This document shows, in pieces, positions 1 through 6,883 of a DNA stretch of 7,642 bases (its first letter is position 1; the number at the start of each line of letters is the position of its first letter). Source of the DNA: Campylobacterota bacterium. GTDB taxonomy: Bacteria; Campylobacterota; Campylobacteria; Campylobacterales; Sulfurovaceae. The notes beneath the pieces were generated by a model that saw only the letters and a list, made by a program, of their open reading frames with translations, was not told where the DNA came from and did no database searches. Both the position numbers and the translations under genes were made by a program. The stretch lies in assembly GCA_022600655.1 (NCBI GenBank), contig JAHZJZ010000024.1:1-7642 (forward strand), in the 5' to 3' direction.

Positions 1-1
1 A

Positions 2-22
2 TATAGTTAAGTTAACTATAAT
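2..22 (+). promoter_or_regulatory. Putative pgi promoter -10 with overlapping palindrome
   Basis: A TATAAT hexamer at 17-22 lies 24 bases before the pgi start codon and fits a sigma-70 -10 element. A perfect inverted repeat, TATAGTTA (2-9) and TAACTATA (13-20) with a 3-base spacer, overlaps the hexamer. Such a palindrome over a -10 could be an operator, but AT-rich DNA produces such repeats easily. The -35 region lies outside the window. A ribosome binding site AAGGTGG follows at 31-37, 9 bases before the ATG at 47. Confidence 0.4.
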
Positions 23-46
23 ATTATATAAGGTGGCATACAAATT

Positions 47-1270
47 ATGGAAAATCGATTATATTTCAACAGACTAGAGACGCTAACCGAAGATAAAAAA
101 AAGCTCATTAAAAAAATCAATCTTGAACGCGAGAGTATAGGTTATTATAGTCTTCCTAAACAAAATATTGATGATATTCTTGAGTTTACTGAAAACTTTG
201 ATGAATCAATTGAAAATATTGTGGTTTTAGGCATTGGTGGAAGCTCACTAGGAGCCAAAGCGATTTATGAGTTTTTAAAACCGATTGAACAACCTAAACG
301 TTCACTCTTCTTTTTTGAGAGTACGGATCCTTTGAATATTGCAGATTTATTAAAACAGATAGATATGGATAAAACACACTTCTTGATTATTAGTAAGTCA
401 GGTGGAACCGTTGAGACGATTTCTATTTTTAAATACATCTATGCACCCAACCCAGATAAGAGGCGATTTACATTTATTACCGATAAAGGTTCTAGTTTAG
501 ACAAGTTTGCTGAAGATTTAGGTTCAAAACGTTTTTATCTTCCTGATAATGTTGGAGGAAGATTCTCTGTACTCTCTGTAGTTGGATTAATGCCTCTCGC
601 ACTTTGTGGGATTGATATTAAAGCATTGCTTAAAGGGGCAGATGATGTATGTGACTCATTTTTTGAAGAGGGTCTACTCAAATATGCACTTTTAGACAAA
701 GCACTCTACTATGCTAAAAATCATGCCAGATATAATATTAACTGTATCTTTGCCTACTCTGAAACACTTAAGTACTTTACCGAGTGGTATGTTCAACTTT
801 GGGGTGAGAGTCTAGGTAAAAAACAACGCTGTTCAGCCTTTAATGTTGGGTTAACACCTATCGGGCTTATTGGTCCTAAAGACCAGCACTCATTTCTCCA
901 GCTTATTATGGAGGGAACCAGAGATAAATCAGTCACTTTTATTAAACTAAGAGAGTTTGAACATGAGATGTATATCCCTCCTGTGACACTTAAACACTTG
1001 GAGTCATTAGATATGCTCAATGATATCGCATTCCACGACCTTATTAATATGCAGTGTGACTCTGTCATAGAAGCGTTAAAAAATGAAAAAGAGGTACCAC
1101 TAGATGAGATTATCATCCCTGCAGTTAATGCTGAGAGTATTGGTGCATTGATGTATTATTATGAGCTTTTAACCTCTTTGGTAGGTGAACTGATAGATGT
1201 CAATACTTACGACCAACCAGGTGTTGAGGCTGGTAAGATTATATTAAAAGAGAAACTCCAAAGTAGATAA
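47..1270 (+). CDS. pgi: Glucose-6-phosphate isomerase
   Basis: This cytoplasmic enzyme interconverts glucose-6-phosphate and fructose-6-phosphate in glycolysis and gluconeogenesis. The family hallmarks are present in order: the phosphate-binding GIGGSSLGAKA loop (about residues 62-72), SKSGGTVET (116-124), GGRFSVLS (170-177), WGESLGKK with the likely catalytic glutamate E254 (252-259), HSFLQLIMEG with the likely catalytic H281, and the C-terminal DQPGVEAGK signature with K397. The two SIS sugar-isomerase domains are therefore complete. At 407 residues it is much shorter than the roughly 550-residue enterobacterial enzyme and matches the compact form found in Campylobacterota and some other phyla. 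The ATG at 47 is preceded by AAGGTGG at a suitable distance. It is convergent with the polysaccharide gene block and may have no direct link to it, although fructose-6-phosphate is the precursor of mannose nucleotides. No clear intrinsic terminator follows it. Confidence 0.96.
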   Translation: MENRLYFNRLETLTEDKKKLIKKINLERESIGYYSLPKQNIDDILEFTENFDESIENIVVLGIGGSSLGAKAIYEFLKPIEQPKRSLFFFESTDPLNIADLLKQIDMDKTHFLIISKSGGTVETISIFKYIYAPNPDKRRFTFITDKGSSLDKFAEDLGSKRFYLPDNVGGRFSVLSVVGLMPLALCGIDIKALLKGADDVCDSFFEEGLLKYALLDKALYYAKNHARYNINCIFAYSETLKYFTEWYVQLWGESLGKKQRCSAFNVGLTPIGLIGPKDQHSFLQLIMEGTRDKSVTFIKLREFEHEMYIPPVTLKHLESLDMLNDIAFHDLINMQCDSVIEALKNEKEVPLDEIIIPAVNAESIGALMYYYELLTSLVGELIDVNTYDQPGVEAGKIILKEKLQSR

Positions 1271-1281
1271 CTCTCATATCT

Positions 1282-1568
1282 TTGGAAAAAGTAGAAGTAA
1301 AGCCTCCACTTTATAACCAGTTTAGTAAATCAATCGAGAGTATAAAAAGAACTGTGTAAACCACGAAGAATTAAAAAGACAATTAGCATCAGGAGAGTTG
1401 AATTCTCTTAATGCTATACAAATGAGTTCAAGAATATAAATTCAAACAGCAACAGAAGAAGAGCTAAGTAGTCACTTAGGTTATGATAAACGCGAACAAT
1501 CAGAGAATTCAAATTATCGAAATGGCTATAACGAGAAAAGTATCAATCCCAAGAAGTTTGAGTGTTAG
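1282..1568 (+). pseudogene. IS256-type transposase N-terminal remnant
   Basis: The frame from 1329 to the TAG at 1566-1568 reads NHEELKRQLASGEL, then an in-frame TAA at 1437-1439, then TEEELSSHLGYDKREQ and NSNYRNGYNEKS. The pattern E-L-x-x-HLGY followed by NYRNG is characteristic of the N-terminal part of IS256-family (Transposase_mut) proteins. Only this leading part is present. The DDE catalytic region is absent and reading stops about 14 residues after the NYRNG motif. A second open stretch in another frame, 1282-1356 (EKVEVKPPLYNQFSKSIESI), ends just where the first frame begins. It may be the more N-terminal part separated by a frameshift. No terminal inverted repeats or target duplication were found. 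It is a dead insertion scar in the convergent gap. Assignment to IS256 rests on motif memory, not on a search. Confidence 0.65.
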
Positions 1569-1630
1569 ATTTTAACTCATTACACCTCGTCCTATTCTCT
1601 CCTAAGATGGGATGCAGAGGTGATAAGAGT

Positions 1631-1662
1631 AATCAAAAATCACTCTTCAAATTTATAGAGTG
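1631..1662 (-). terminator. Weak terminator candidate at end of the glycosyltransferase gene
   Basis: On the minus strand, CACTCT and AGAGTG (1662-1657 and 1646-1641) form a 6-bp stem with a 10-base loop, followed by ATTTTTGATT. The stem overlaps the stop codon of the glycosyltransferase gene at 1640-1642. The stem is short and the T-run is interrupted. A competing 6-bp hairpin, AAGAGT (1647-1642) with ACTCTT (1630-1625), uses part of the same sequence. It is the only terminator-like structure seen at the end of the five-gene block. Confidence 0.3.
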
Positions 1663-3394
1663 CCGCTTGTACAATCGCCCAAAGGGAAATCATATTGAAA
1701 AATGACCACATTAAGTTGACACTGTATCCTGTTAGGTAGATTCGTTCACCTATGAGATGCATGGTCGTTGCATAAACTATGGCTACTGCATAGAGAGAAA
1801 TCAATCCCATCTGTATCTTTACCAACGATAAAAAGTTCCCTGTCTTAGCTGACTTGGCTGTAACCACAAATCGAATCGGTTTTCTTCGTGCGACATCCCA
1901 AAAGGCTTTGAGGACTATGGGGAAAATCGCGATAAAAAACTGTCCTCCACGGTTGGAGTTTATTCCCCATGTGGCTATCATTAGTGCTACTTGGTTAAAG
2001 AACAGGAATGGTATTAGATGGATAAAAAAGTCCATTGAGTAACTCTGTACAGGGGCGATATTGGTAAACATAAAAATAATTGGTGAAAAGAGTAGTATCA
2101 CCAACCAAATCGCTCCTGTATAGGACCAAAAGGTACTAAAGTACATAAGTTTTTGTCCTAGGCTAAGTCCTGATTTGAAAAATCTACCAAACTCTTTGGT
2201 TACCAAATCAATCGTACCACCTGCATATCTAAACCGTTGTGTTGCCCATGTTCCAAGGTCAAGTGGTGAGAGCATTTTTGATTCGACATCAGGGTGCAGT
2301 ACTGACTTATATTTCTTCTGTTTATGGGCATGTACCAGTAGTGAGGTATAGATATCTTCTGAAGTGTGGTAGCTAATGTACTCAACATCAAACTCCTCTA
2401 TCGCTTTTTGTCTATCGTCTGCTGCTAGTACTCTGTCAACCCATCGTGAAATCGCCACGCGTCGTAAAGCAGAGGTTCGGTGAATCGAAGTGGCACCACA
2501 ACAAAAAGAGGCGTTGTAGTTGTTTCTTCTTCTTTGAATGACATCAAAAAACATCGCTGGGTCATTGGCAAAGACATCTTGTCCGACTTTGGTTCTACCA
2601 AACACTTTTTGGAAAAAGTTAGCAGATTTCTCACCCATCTCTCCAAATTTCTGTTTCCATGTTTTCTCTAACTCTTCACCCTGCGTTAGGTCACAGAACC
2701 ATTGAGGGGTCTGTACCCATGCTACAGTGTCATCTCTAAAGTAGCCTAAAGTATTGAGCAGAATATCAGGAAAAAGTCTAGTATCGGAGTCGATAATAAC
2801 AATAAAGTCACCACCTGTCTCATCCATAGCATTGGTAATGGCTCCAGCTTTTCGACCTTTTGAACTGCTTCGTAAAACTTGAGGAACACCCTCTTTTTCG
2901 GTCATGGCAGTCATCTCTTCACTGTTACTGTCATCAAGAAGATAGTAACAGACATTCCATGTTGGAAGAGTTTTTACCTTTTTAGCAGCTAAAATGGTTT
3001 GACGAACAAGTTCAGGGTCTTCATTAAATACAGGAATGTAGATGTCTATTTTAATCGGTTTATCTTGGTAGTAGGCTAACTGATTCTCTTCTACCACATC
3101 ACTCATGGTCTCTGGGGCAGGTTGCTTTTGGGTATCATTAATACGCCAAAAGTTTATCACTACTAAAATGGTTCCGATAAACATCATGGTTTCTGCAAAG
3201 GCTAGAGGTATAGCAAACCATAGGGCATCCATATTGAGTGAGGCTGTCCAACGATAGTGCAAATACCAAATACCAAGCATAATCGCAACAAGACCAAAAA
3301 ACCTAAAAAGGAGTTGTGTGTTTTCAGACTGTACCTGTGGTGCTTCTGGTTTACGCTCATCATATTTTGGTTCTAAAAAATATAGCTCATTCAC
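1640..3394 (-). CDS. Membrane glycosyltransferase family 2, cellulose-synthase-like
   Basis: This is a processive-type inner-membrane glycosyltransferase that probably polymerises a nucleotide sugar and moves the chain across the membrane. Two N-terminal membrane segments (about 28-48 and 57-82) precede a cytoplasmic GT-A domain. That domain carries IPVFNED (120-126), DD (154-155), the metal-binding DSD (202-204), the SED (345-347) that takes the place of the TED catalytic motif, and QRFRY (386-390) in place of QxxRW. About five more membrane segments follow (near 417-443, 457-476, 484-499, 526-548 and 558-580). The stretch FFDVIQRRRNNYNASFCCG (282-300) also resembles BcsA-type synthases. The C-terminus ends in membrane segments with no PilZ domain. 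The start is GTG, chosen because GTGA overlaps the upstream hydrolase stop and a strong AAGGAGGA lies 6 bases before it. Cellulose, beta-mannan or mixed-glucan synthase activity cannot be told apart from sequence alone. Confidence 0.88.
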   Translation of the reverse strand: MNELYFLEPKYDERKPEAPQVQSENTQLLFRFFGLVAIMLGIWYLHYRWTASLNMDALWFAIPLAFAETMMFIGTILVVINFWRINDTQKQPAPETMSDVVEENQLAYYQDKPIKIDIYIPVFNEDPELVRQTILAAKKVKTLPTWNVCYYLLDDSNSEEMTAMTEKEGVPQVLRSSSKGRKAGAITNAMDETGGDFIVIIDSDTRLFPDILLNTLGYFRDDTVAWVQTPQWFCDLTQGEELEKTWKQKFGEMGEKSANFFQKVFGRTKVGQDVFANDPAMFFDVIQRRRNNYNASFCCGATSIHRTSALRRVAISRWVDRVLAADDRQKAIEEFDVEYISYHTSEDIYTSLLVHAHKQKKYKSVLHPDVESKMLSPLDLGTWATQRFRYAGGTIDLVTKEFGRFFKSGLSLGQKLMYFSTFWSYTGAIWLVILLFSPIIFMFTNIAPVQSYSMDFFIHLIPFLFFNQVALMIATWGINSNRGGQFFIAIFPIVLKAFWDVARRKPIRFVVTAKSAKTGNFLSLVKIQMGLISLYAVAIVYATTMHLIGERIYLTGYSVNLMWSFFNMISLWAIVQAALYKFEE

Positions 3395-5577
3395 TTTTTA
3401 TCCTCCTTTTTAGTTTTTGTTATAGGGCTAAAGTCATACTGGTTGTCAGTAATGAGTTTGCCATTTTCATCTTTTAGGCTTAGTTTCATACCCATTGCTT
3501 TTGATAGCTTCATATTACCTAAGCGATAGACAGAGTCTTTAGGTGTATTAATAGTATGTGTACTCTTCTCTCCATTGCTAAGCTCTATAGTCAGTTTCGC
3601 ATTGGTGATGGGTTTAATCTCATCATTAACCACATAGAACTCTATACGGTTATCTTCTCTCTGTTTGGCTACCAAGATAATCGGGGCATACGCTTTTTTA
3701 AGTGCCTCATAGCCTGGTTTGGTCTGTCGATAGTAATCCACAACTCCCCAGTTCATCGATGGCCACCCCTCATTAAACATAAACTGAAAAATAGCCGTGG
3801 TTCCGTTATATTTCTGTATACGAAGCATCTCCGTTGCAAACTTAATCAAATCAGCTTGATAGGTCTGTGAATCGTGGATAAAGTTTGATAGAGTATCTTT
3901 GAACTTCACACCATTTTTTTCGCTCCAATTGAACTGAAAGTTATGATACTCCCAATGTTTTTTCGCTTTAGCCCCTTTTGGGTGCAGATACTTATCGGGT
4001 ACAAACTTTCTAAGGCTCTCTTTGTTAGGAATCGCCTGAGCTCCATACTCGGTAATGACAGGTACTTTAGAGGGTTTTACAAAGTCTTGATACTTTCCAC
4101 TGTACCAACCAAACCAAGGGTGTTCAAGGTTTGATGAGAGCTTTTTACTAAGGTGATAACTGTCATAAGAGCTAATCTTCTCATAAAGCATATCATCCAA
4201 TCGTTTGTTCTGCTCAGCGTTATAGTCAGGATATTTCCACTTCATCCAGTCTGAGTTCCATGGTGGTTCATTGTGCATAGACCAGATATAGATACTTGGG
4301 TGGTTATAGAGCATATCGACCATCTCATAAGCTTGTTTAAGAGCTTCGGCTTCAAATGCTTCTGATTCACTATAGCCCCATTGTAGGTTGTAATCTTGCC
4401 ACACTAAAAAGCCCATCTCATCACAGAGTTGGTAGAACCTATGTGGCTCTACATGAGCATGAACACGAATGGTATTGATGTGAGCTGCTTTCATTAGCTC
4501 TAAATCTTTACGCAGAGCTTTCTCATCCATCTCACTCATATATTGGCTAGAGATGTAGTTGGTTCCTTTGAGGTAGATAACTTCACCATTGAGTGTGTGC
4601 ATCTCATTTTCAAGCTGTTTTAGCTCTTTAAAGCCTGTCTGTATGATCTGTTTCATATCACCTATAGTGATGCTTACATTGTAAAGATAAGGGAAACCTC
4701 TATCGTAGGTTTGCCACAGTTTTGCATTTGGAAGAGACATCGCTACTCTGTAGCGTGGGCATTCTTGCCCACGCTGAGATTCACAAGCCTCTTTTTCGTG
4801 GGCAGGAATGCCCATGCTACGCAGATTTAAACTTTTTTTGAAGCTCTCACCTTCAAAGTTTGCAGGAGTAACCATCACTTCCACTTTTTCTCCAAAACTA
4901 AAGAGTCTCTGCTCTAACTGTTGTAGAGAAAAAGTGACATCTAAATTAACTTGGGCTTCATTAACCGTAGGAGTTACCTTTAACGCTTCAAGTTTATGCT
5001 CTTGATAACTCTTAATGGTGACACTGTTCCATATACCACCAGAGTTTTTGTCTTGACCCTCTGCTGACCATGCTCCACCTGGACGGGTGTCATGATGGGC
5101 GAAGATTCCTCTAAGTAGGGTTTTATGTAGACTGTAGTGTTCAGGGTAGTTCTCTAGTGGTGAGTCCACTTTAACTTTAATGGTGTTTGTACCACTTTTA
5201 AGGTAGGGAGTAATATCAAAATCAAAGGTCTGAAAATAGCCTTTATGGGAACCTATGTAGTGTTCATTTACCCAAATATCACACAGATAGTCTACCCCTT
5301 TAAACTCTATAAAATGCCTTTTTGCTTTAGGTAAATCAACACTCTTAAAGGTTCGTTCAAACCACATTACACCAGCGTGATTGACCCCCTCTTTGTACCA
5401 GTTATTTGGTAGTGTCATGGTGGGTTCATTACCTTGAAAGTTGTATTGGTAATTAACAGCTTGTGGTTCGTGATTGATATGGTAGTGCCATGTTCCATCT
5501 AGTGGTGTACTCTTTGGATAAAAAGAGTTTGCCACGAGAGAAACCATGGTTATTAATAGTAGGATTAAAATTCTCAT
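3391..5577 (-). CDS. Secreted glycoside hydrolase family 2, beta-mannosidase-like
   Basis: This is probably a periplasmic retaining exo-glycosidase. A signal peptide (MRILILLLITMVSLVANS, likely cut after S18, no lipobox) leads into a beta-sandwich sugar-binding domain (about 20-190, ending in GGIWNSVTIKS). An Ig-like domain (about 195-325) and a TIM barrel (about 330-630) follow, then a small C-terminal beta domain. WSMHNEPPW places the acid/base at E437, and VITEYGAQ places the nucleophile at E510. RVHAHVEPHRFY and DEMGFLVWQDYNLQWGY (371-402) resemble beta-mannosidase-like GH2 proteins more than LacZ, but the substrate is not certain. The 728 residues are a normal length for the family. Residues 252-279 in the Ig-like domain are encoded by a hairpin-forming repeat (see 4741-4824). 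The ribosome site before the ATG is weak. The gene overlaps the glycosyltransferase gene by 4 nt, suggesting a role in trimming or clearing that enzyme's product, as BcsZ does in cellulose operons. Confidence 0.9.
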   Translation of the reverse strand: MRILILLLITMVSLVANSFYPKSTPLDGTWHYHINHEPQAVNYQYNFQGNEPTMTLPNNWYKEGVNHAGVMWFERTFKSVDLPKAKRHFIEFKGVDYLCDIWVNEHYIGSHKGYFQTFDFDITPYLKSGTNTIKVKVDSPLENYPEHYSLHKTLLRGIFAHHDTRPGGAWSAEGQDKNSGGIWNSVTIKSYQEHKLEALKVTPTVNEAQVNLDVTFSLQQLEQRLFSFGEKVEVMVTPANFEGESFKKSLNLRSMGIPAHEKEACESQRGQECPRYRVAMSLPNAKLWQTYDRGFPYLYNVSITIGDMKQIIQTGFKELKQLENEMHTLNGEVIYLKGTNYISSQYMSEMDEKALRKDLELMKAAHINTIRVHAHVEPHRFYQLCDEMGFLVWQDYNLQWGYSESEAFEAEALKQAYEMVDMLYNHPSIYIWSMHNEPPWNSDWMKWKYPDYNAEQNKRLDDMLYEKISSYDSYHLSKKLSSNLEHPWFGWYSGKYQDFVKPSKVPVITEYGAQAIPNKESLRKFVPDKYLHPKGAKAKKHWEYHNFQFNWSEKNGVKFKDTLSNFIHDSQTYQADLIKFATEMLRIQKYNGTTAIFQFMFNEGWPSMNWGVVDYYRQTKPGYEALKKAYAPIILVAKQREDNRIEFYVVNDEIKPITNAKLTIELSNGEKSTHTINTPKDSVYRLGNMKLSKAMGMKLSLKDENGKLITDNQYDFSPITKTKKEDKK
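3401..3408 (-). promoter_or_regulatory. Strong ribosome binding site deciding the GTG start
   Basis: The minus strand reads AAGGAGGA, an almost full Shine-Dalgarno sequence, 6 bases upstream of the GTG at 3394-3392. It lies inside the last codons of the glycoside hydrolase gene. It supports the GTG start and, with the GTGA stop/start overlap, translational coupling of hydrolase and glycosyltransferase. Confidence 0.8.
4741..4824. repeat. REP-like hairpin doublet inserted in frame in the GH2 gene
   Basis: Two arms in opposite orientation, about 4748-4773 and 4797-4824, are near-identical when one is reverse-complemented (CTG-TAGCGTGGGCATTC against CTGCGTAGCATGGGCATTC, then TTGCCCACG against CTGCCCACG). 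Each arm is itself palindromic. GCGTGGGCA/TGCCCACGC with a 4-base loop (4753-4774) is a perfect 9-bp stem, and CGTGGGCA/TGCCCATG (4797-4816) has one G-T pair. CGCTAC/GTAGCG (4741-4755) gives another small stem at one edge. The arrangement, with a spacer of about 23 bases, is that of a bacterial REP doublet. It is visibly more GC-rich than the flanks. It is translated as 28 codons, L252-A279 of the hydrolase, without a stop or frameshift. Confidence 0.8.
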
Positions 5578-5600
5578 AATGGTTTCTTTTATTTAATATG

Positions 5601-5679
5601 AACGCAATTTGAGCAAAGCCCAAATCACTGTGCTTTCGCACGGAAAAACTCAGCGTTTAGCTCATTCGACTGGTCGAAT
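5601..5679. repeat. Inverted-repeat element and palindrome in the operon gap
   Basis: This occupies most of the 118-bp gap between the nucleotidyltransferase and hydrolase genes. AACGC (5601-5605) and GCGTT (5653-5657) bound a segment holding two hairpins. One is ATTTGAGC/GCCCAAAT (5607-5625; fully paired with one G-U on the minus-strand transcript). The other is GTGC/GCAC (5630-5641), whose transcript loop is GAAA, a GNRA tetraloop. A separate 16-bp palindrome, ATTCGAC/GTCGAAT with a 2-base centre, lies at 5664-5679. No T-run follows any stem, so this is not a standard terminator. It could be a small mobile repeat, an mRNA processing or stability element, or the leader of the hydrolase-glycosyltransferase pair. 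Function is unknown. Confidence 0.5.
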
Positions 5680-5695
5680 ATTTGTAAATCAATCT

Positions 5696-6874
5696 TTATT
5701 TACTAATCTCTAATTCGCTAATATTTTTAATCATCTCCATAATGTCTTTCTGCTCTTCGCTCATTATGGTCTCATCTTTTCTTGCATCGTCAACCAAGAA
5801 GCTCATATCGGTCTCTTCAATATCAATAGAGTTTCCTAGTGGGTTAATAATATATTTACCAGCAATAATCTTCTCTTCAATATGTGCATGAGTACTCACT
5901 TTGGTATAGCCAAGCACAACAGACTGTTCAATGGTTGCATCCTCTTTAATAATACATCCTGAACCAATCATCGAAGGACCAATAATCTTAGTTCCTTTTT
6001 CAAGGCGAACACTACTACCGATATAGACAGGTGCTTCTATCTCTACTTCATCTAGATTAATATCACAGTTAATTCCTGCCCAAACGCCTGGTTTAATCTC
6101 TTTACCATAAGGTTTAATTCCATTAATCTCTTGGTTAACGAGCATCATATTGGCTGTGTAGAAGTCCTTGGTTGAACCCACATCTACCCACTGAAAGCTT
6201 GGTGCAGTTGCATAGAACGGCTCACCCTTTTCAACGAGAAGTGGAAGTAGCTCTCCACCAATGTCAAACTCTGCATCTTCAGGAATGTAATCAAAGACTT
6301 CAGGATTAAAGATATAGATACCTGTGTTGATAATATTACTCTTTGCTTCTTCGACAGATGGTTTCTCTTGAAAACTTAATACTTTGTTATCTTCATCAGT
6401 TACCACGACACCATACTTATAGACTTCATCTTTTGGAACCTCTTTACAGATAACGGTTGCTGTTGCGTTGTTGGCTTTATGAAACTCCATCGCTGCTGTA
6501 AAGTCAAGGTCAATGAGGGCATCACCACAGATAACCAAAAATGGCTCATCAAAGAAGTTTGAGAACTCTTGAACTTTTTTAAGTCCACCAGCAGAACCTA
6601 GACCTATAGGAACAATCTCTCCCTCTACCATCTTACCCTCAAGTGAGTAGGCAATCTGCATACCGTAATCAGCACCGTTTTTATAGTGATCTTCAATGGT
6701 GTTCGCCATATAACCTACCGTTACAATAACTTCATCAAAACTATGTTGTTTTAGTAAATCCAGTAAGAAACTCATAATGGGCCTCTCTACAATGGGTACC
6801 ATCGGTTTTGGTAACATATAAGTTAATGGTCTAACGCGTGTGCCTTTTCCTCCAGCTAATATAACAGCTTTCAT
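5696..6874 (-). CDS. Sugar-1-phosphate nucleotidyltransferase (mannose/glucose type)
   Basis: This cytoplasmic enzyme would join a sugar-1-phosphate to an NTP to make the donor for polysaccharide synthesis. The N-terminal nucleotidyltransferase domain has the GGKGTRVRPLT loop (8-18), LPKP with K23, GLGSAGG (91-97), GDALIDLD (117-124), FQEKP (168-172), NTGIYIF (183-189) and WVDVG (229-233). A left-handed beta-helix of hexapeptide-like repeats spans about 265-350. The closest family I recognise is the group annotated as mannose-1-phosphate guanylyltransferase or glucose-1-phosphate thymidylyl/uridylyltransferase. Within it, cyanobacterial relatives carry a C-terminal phosphomannomutase domain that is absent here. 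Instead there is an acidic tail (about 352-392) I do not recognise. The start is supported by AAAGGAA at 6885-6879, which overlaps the stop of the upstream ATPase gene; the gap is 9 nt. GDP-mannose is the most likely product, but nucleotide choice cannot be proved from motifs. Confidence 0.9.
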   Translation of the reverse strand: MKAVILAGGKGTRVRPLTYMLPKPMVPIVERPIMSFLLDLLKQHSFDEVIVTVGYMANTIEDHYKNGADYGMQIAYSLEGKMVEGEIVPIGLGSAGGLKKVQEFSNFFDEPFLVICGDALIDLDFTAAMEFHKANNATATVICKEVPKDEVYKYGVVVTDEDNKVLSFQEKPSVEEAKSNIINTGIYIFNPEVFDYIPEDAEFDIGGELLPLLVEKGEPFYATAPSFQWVDVGSTKDFYTANMMLVNQEINGIKPYGKEIKPGVWAGINCDINLDEVEIEAPVYIGSSVRLEKGTKIIGPSMIGSGCIIKEDATIEQSVVLGYTKVSTHAHIEEKIIAGKYIINPLGNSIDIEETDMSFLVDDARKDETIMSEEQKDIMEMIKNISELEISK

Positions 6875-6883
6875 AGTGTTCCT

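Noticed and set aside
793..1116. Minus-strand open frame of 107 codons inside pgi
   Set aside because: It lies wholly opposite conserved pgi sequence, has low-complexity serine-rich content and shows no recognisable domain. It is a shadow frame.
1258..1285. CCAAAG/CTTTGG inverted repeat at the end of pgi as a terminator
   Set aside because: The stem is only 6 bp with a 16-base loop, it is followed by A-rich sequence, and there is no T-run on the plus strand.
1398..1512. Perfect 11-bp inverted repeat TTGAATTCTCT / AGAGAATTCAA
   Set aside because: Both copies lie inside the transposase remnant's reading frame, 93 bp apart, so they are not element ends. Built around GAATTC, they are plausibly chance.
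1583..1622. CACCTC/GAGGTG inverted repeat in the convergent gap
   Set aside because: It is a 6-bp stem with a 28-base loop and no T-run, too weak to call a terminator or operator.
3556..3870. Plus-strand open frame of 104 codons opposite the hydrolase
   Set aside because: It is antisense to the conserved C-terminal part of the GH2 gene and has no supporting ribosome site or motif.
5453..5641. Small minus-strand open frame spanning the 118-bp gap and the hydrolase start
   Set aside because: It overlaps the hydrolase signal peptide in another frame and its first part is the hairpin element. No protein family resemblance was seen.
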